Shown: piece after piece, positions 62,108 to 64,000 of the stretch
Layout of the letters: every line of letters begins with the position of its first letter
How positions within the stretch are numbered: the stretch's first letter is position 1
Assembly: GCA_020637555.1 (NCBI GenBank)
Contig: JACKKF010000013.1
Coordinates: 310,001-374,000, forward strand
Reading direction: 5' to 3'
DNA from: Rhodobacter sp.
GTDB lineage: Bacteria > Pseudomonadota > Alphaproteobacteria > Rhodobacterales > Rhodobacteraceae
DNA: 64,000 bases
Position numbers and translations under genes: made by a program
Notes under the pieces: generated by a model
What the model was told of the DNA's origin: nothing
Seen by the model: the letters and a program-made list of their open reading frames with translations, nothing else
Database searches by the model: none

Positions 62108-62377
62108 TCAGCGGCGGATGCCGAGACGCGCGATCAGGGCGCTGTAGCGACCCTCGTCCTTGCCCTTCAGGTAGTCCAGCAGCTTGCGGCGCTGGGCCAC
62201 CAGCATCAGAAGGCCACGACGGCTGTGGTTGTCCTTCTTGTGGGTCTTGAAGTGCTCGGTCAGGGTGGTGATGCGCGAGGTCAGGATCGCAACCTGCACT
62301 TCGGGCGAACCGGTGTCGCCTTCCTTGGTCGCGAATTCCTTGATCAGGCGCTGCTTTTCTTCGACGGTGATCGACAT
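62108..62377 (-). CDS. rpsO: 30S ribosomal protein S15
   Basis: This 89-residue small-subunit protein binds 16S rRNA at the h20–h22 junction. KEGDTGSPEVQVAILTSRI and the HKKDNHSRRGLLMLVAQRRKLL core are invariant family regions. The ATG at 62377 (MSITVEEKQ) follows AGGAG. In most alphaproteobacteria rpsO lies next to pnp; here they are on the same strand but 5.8 kb apart, separated by the TRAP operon and ktrAB. Confidence 0.97.
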   Translation of the reverse strand: MSITVEEKQRLIKEFATKEGDTGSPEVQVAILTSRITTLTEHFKTHKKDNHSRRGLLMLVAQRRKLLDYLKGKDEGRYSALIARLGIRR

Positions 62378-62653
62378 CGGGGTCTCCTGTGTCAAAAGGG
62401 TCAAGGCGCAGTCCGGGATGTCGTCCAGAAAAGGCCCGTGGAGGATCCCGCCCCTGAGGGCAAGGATGCGCGCCTATACGCGATCGCCACGCAAAGGGCA
62501 ACAGGGCGCTGCGTCCGCGGTTGGCCGGGCGTTAACCACTTTGCCAGAAACACCCTTTATACCGGGATATGATCGCGGTTTGTTCAGGGTTTCCCGTTTG
62601 ACTGAGTCGACGGAACGTGTGGGCTGACGCCGCTGGGGCGTAGGGGGTGCGCA

Positions 62654-63787
62654 ATGTGGTTGCTGCTGGGTCTGTTCGGTGTGGTCTTTGCCGCCGGTGC
62701 CGGCGACGTATGGATGCGTCAGGACCCGACCGATTCACAGGACGGGCCAGAGGACGCCTCTGGCGGTGATGGCACCTCTGACAGCACGCCGTCGCAAACA
62801 GGCGATCTGCTTGATTTCTCTGGCGCTCCGGCGGCCGATCAGGGGATCATGCCTGCGGGGGGCGCCGATGTCCGAACCGGTGTCGGTGTCGGGGCCGAGG
62901 GGCCGGCGGGCGACGATCCCTCGGGCGCGGGTATCGCGCAGGGTCATCCCGGCCCCGGAACCGACGGGGAATACATCAGCACCGATGCGCCACCCTATCA
63001 GGCGCCGGACAGCTATATCGACCTGGGCGATACCGGCGGGCCCAGTCAGGGTGGCGCCGGCAACGACACGGTCATCGGCGGCGCGGGCGACGACTGGATC
63101 GAAGGTGCCGATGGCTCCGATTCGCTGTCGGGCGGCGGGGGCGCGGACACGCTCCTCGGCGGCGATGGTAACGACTGGCTGGACGGTGGCGCGGGCAATG
63201 ACTCGCTCGCGGGCGAGAATGGCGATGACACCCTGTCGGGCGGTGACGGGAACGATCGGCTGCTGGGCGGATCAGGCGACGACATGCTCGACGGTGGCGA
63301 CGGGGACGACACACTGGAAGGGGGTGCGGGCAACGATGTCCTGCGGGCCGGCTCGGGCAACGACCTGTTGATGGGCGGCGCCGGGGACGACACCTTGACC
63401 GGCTATGCGCCCGGCGCCGATGGTGTCGATCAGGGCGGGCGGGATTTCCTGAACGGTGGCGATGGCGCGGATGTGCTGGTTCTGGGGTCGGGTGACATGG
63501 CCAATGGCGGGACCGGTGCGGACGGGTTCCTTCTGGGCGACTGGATCGACAGCAACAACCCGGCCGAGGTGTCCGATTTCGCCGTGGGTCTAGACCGTCT
63601 GCTCATCGCGCATGAGGCTGGCACGCCCGAGCCTGCGATCACCACCAGCTTTGACAGCGACACCGGTGCGCTGCGGGTCTATCTGGACGGGGCGCTGGTC
63701 GCGCGGCTGTCCGGGGTCGCCGCTCTCGATCCGGACTCGGTCGCGCTGGTCGCGGTGGATGCGTCCGGCCTGCCGCTGACCGGATAG
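62654..63787 (+). CDS. Membrane-anchored RTX calcium-binding protein
   Basis: This is a 377-residue acidic protein. The N-terminus is one hydrophobic helix (WLLLGLFGVVFAAGAG), then a disordered Gly/Asp/Pro-rich stretch (20–125). RTX nonapeptides fill about 130–260 (GGAGDDWIEG, GGDGNDWLDG, GGSGDDMLDG and similar), and a beta-rich C-terminus follows (GALRVYLDGALVARLSG). The N-terminal helix is odd for a type I substrate and suggests membrane anchoring or Sec export. In the 276-base gap shared with rpsO, a GTTAACC at about 62531 resembles a CtrA half-site. Confidence 0.82.
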   Translation: MWLLLGLFGVVFAAGAGDVWMRQDPTDSQDGPEDASGGDGTSDSTPSQTGDLLDFSGAPAADQGIMPAGGADVRTGVGVGAEGPAGDDPSGAGIAQGHPGPGTDGEYISTDAPPYQAPDSYIDLGDTGGPSQGGAGNDTVIGGAGDDWIEGADGSDSLSGGGGADTLLGGDGNDWLDGGAGNDSLAGENGDDTLSGGDGNDRLLGGSGDDMLDGGDGDDTLEGGAGNDVLRAGSGNDLLMGGAGDDTLTGYAPGADGVDQGGRDFLNGGDGADVLVLGSGDMANGGTGADGFLLGDWIDSNNPAEVSDFAVGLDRLLIAHEAGTPEPAITTSFDSDTGALRVYLDGALVARLSGVAALDPDSVALVAVDASGLPLTG

Positions 63788-63963
63788 GACCCACCCCGGC
63801 CGCCGGACCCGGCCCGCGTGCCCGCGCTGCGCCATCCCGCGCAGGCCCGGGCATCGACGACCGCACGGGTCGGACGGCGGGATTCCCGGCGGGGGCGTCG
63901 GCGCTGTTTCGGGACACCGAACCAGGGGACAAATCCGGCTGCAGGAAACAGATGGTCGACAAG

Positions 63964-64000
63964 TGGTGACCCCGACAGGATTTGAACCTGTAACCTGCCC
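63964..64000 (-). tRNA. tRNA 3' part, cut by the window end (probably tRNA-Arg)
   Basis: Read on the minus strand, the end shows a T-arm (ACAGG-TTCAAAT-CCTGT), the acceptor strand CGGGGTC, discriminator A and an encoded CCA. The 5' half, including the anticodon, lies outside the window. The acceptor sequence implies a start GACCCCG, which I associate with alphaproteobacterial tRNA-Arg (CCU); this identity is uncertain. Confidence 0.7.

Noticed and set aside
63788..64000. Integration site (att) at the tRNA end
   Set aside because: No integrase, no repeated tRNA fragment and no compositional break were seen near it.

Overview
This window looks like a chromosomal segment of a marine-type alphaproteobacterium of the order Rhodobacterales (Rhodobacteraceae). 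The signs are high GC, the gpmI–envC–ctpA–rppH gene order, a DUF2125 protein, a TAXI–DUF1850–TRAP module, KtrAB, small intergenic repeats of a style I associate with that family, and alphaproteobacterial versions of ArgD/ArgF, Asd, Pnp and S15. Genes are densely packed and no gap exceeds about 285 bases. I see no insertion sequence, integrase, prophage or CRISPR array.

Layout. 0.1–7.1 kb: an EF-hand protein, a divergent PanC, an M3 peptidase, an isochorismatase-fold hydrolase, argD–argF and a tiny membrane protein. 7.4–16.7 kb: a lipoprotein, then the gpmI–envC–ctpA–rppH run, a KefB-type antiporter, an MFS carrier and a frameshifted asd. 16.8–40.7 kb: a large surface-polysaccharide locus. 40.7–48.4 kb: a SulP transporter with a beta-carbonic anhydrase, an Hpt-like protein, an M17 peptidase with an NlpC/P60 peptidase, a copper chaperone pair, and a crotonase with an SDR. 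48.6–54.1 kb: DUF2125, a proline-racemase homologue, a second Asd, an FkbM methyltransferase and a GT2. 54.1–64 kb: a frameshifted pnp, the TAXI-TRAP operon, ktrAB, rpsO, a membrane-anchored RTX protein and the 3' end of a tRNA.

The polysaccharide locus is the most interesting part. It combines an ABC capsule exporter (KpsM, KpsT and a KpsE/Wzz-like protein), the complete Kdo branch kdsD–kdsA–kdsB, UDP-galactopyranose mutase, a FlaA1/CapD-type nucleotide-sugar dehydratase, several glycosyltransferases, a methyltransferase, an RTX protein and four P-loop sulfotransferase homologues. Its centrepiece is a protein of about 1,367 residues. It starts with a domain carrying an almost complete galectin sugar-binding signature (H-x-S-x-R, then N-x6-W-x2-E-x-R), continues through a long helical middle, and ends with a GT31-like and a GT2/GT92-like glycosyltransferase domain. 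One sulfotransferase resembles the animal chondroitin/HNK-1 family. My inference is a Kdo-anchored, sulfated, galactose-containing capsule made partly with animal-glycosaminoglycan-like parts.

Two housekeeping genes are interrupted: asd by one indel and pnp by three. At least two of the pnp breaks lie in homopolymers, so sequence error is more likely than true gene loss. Readers should treat those two loci as probably intact in the organism.
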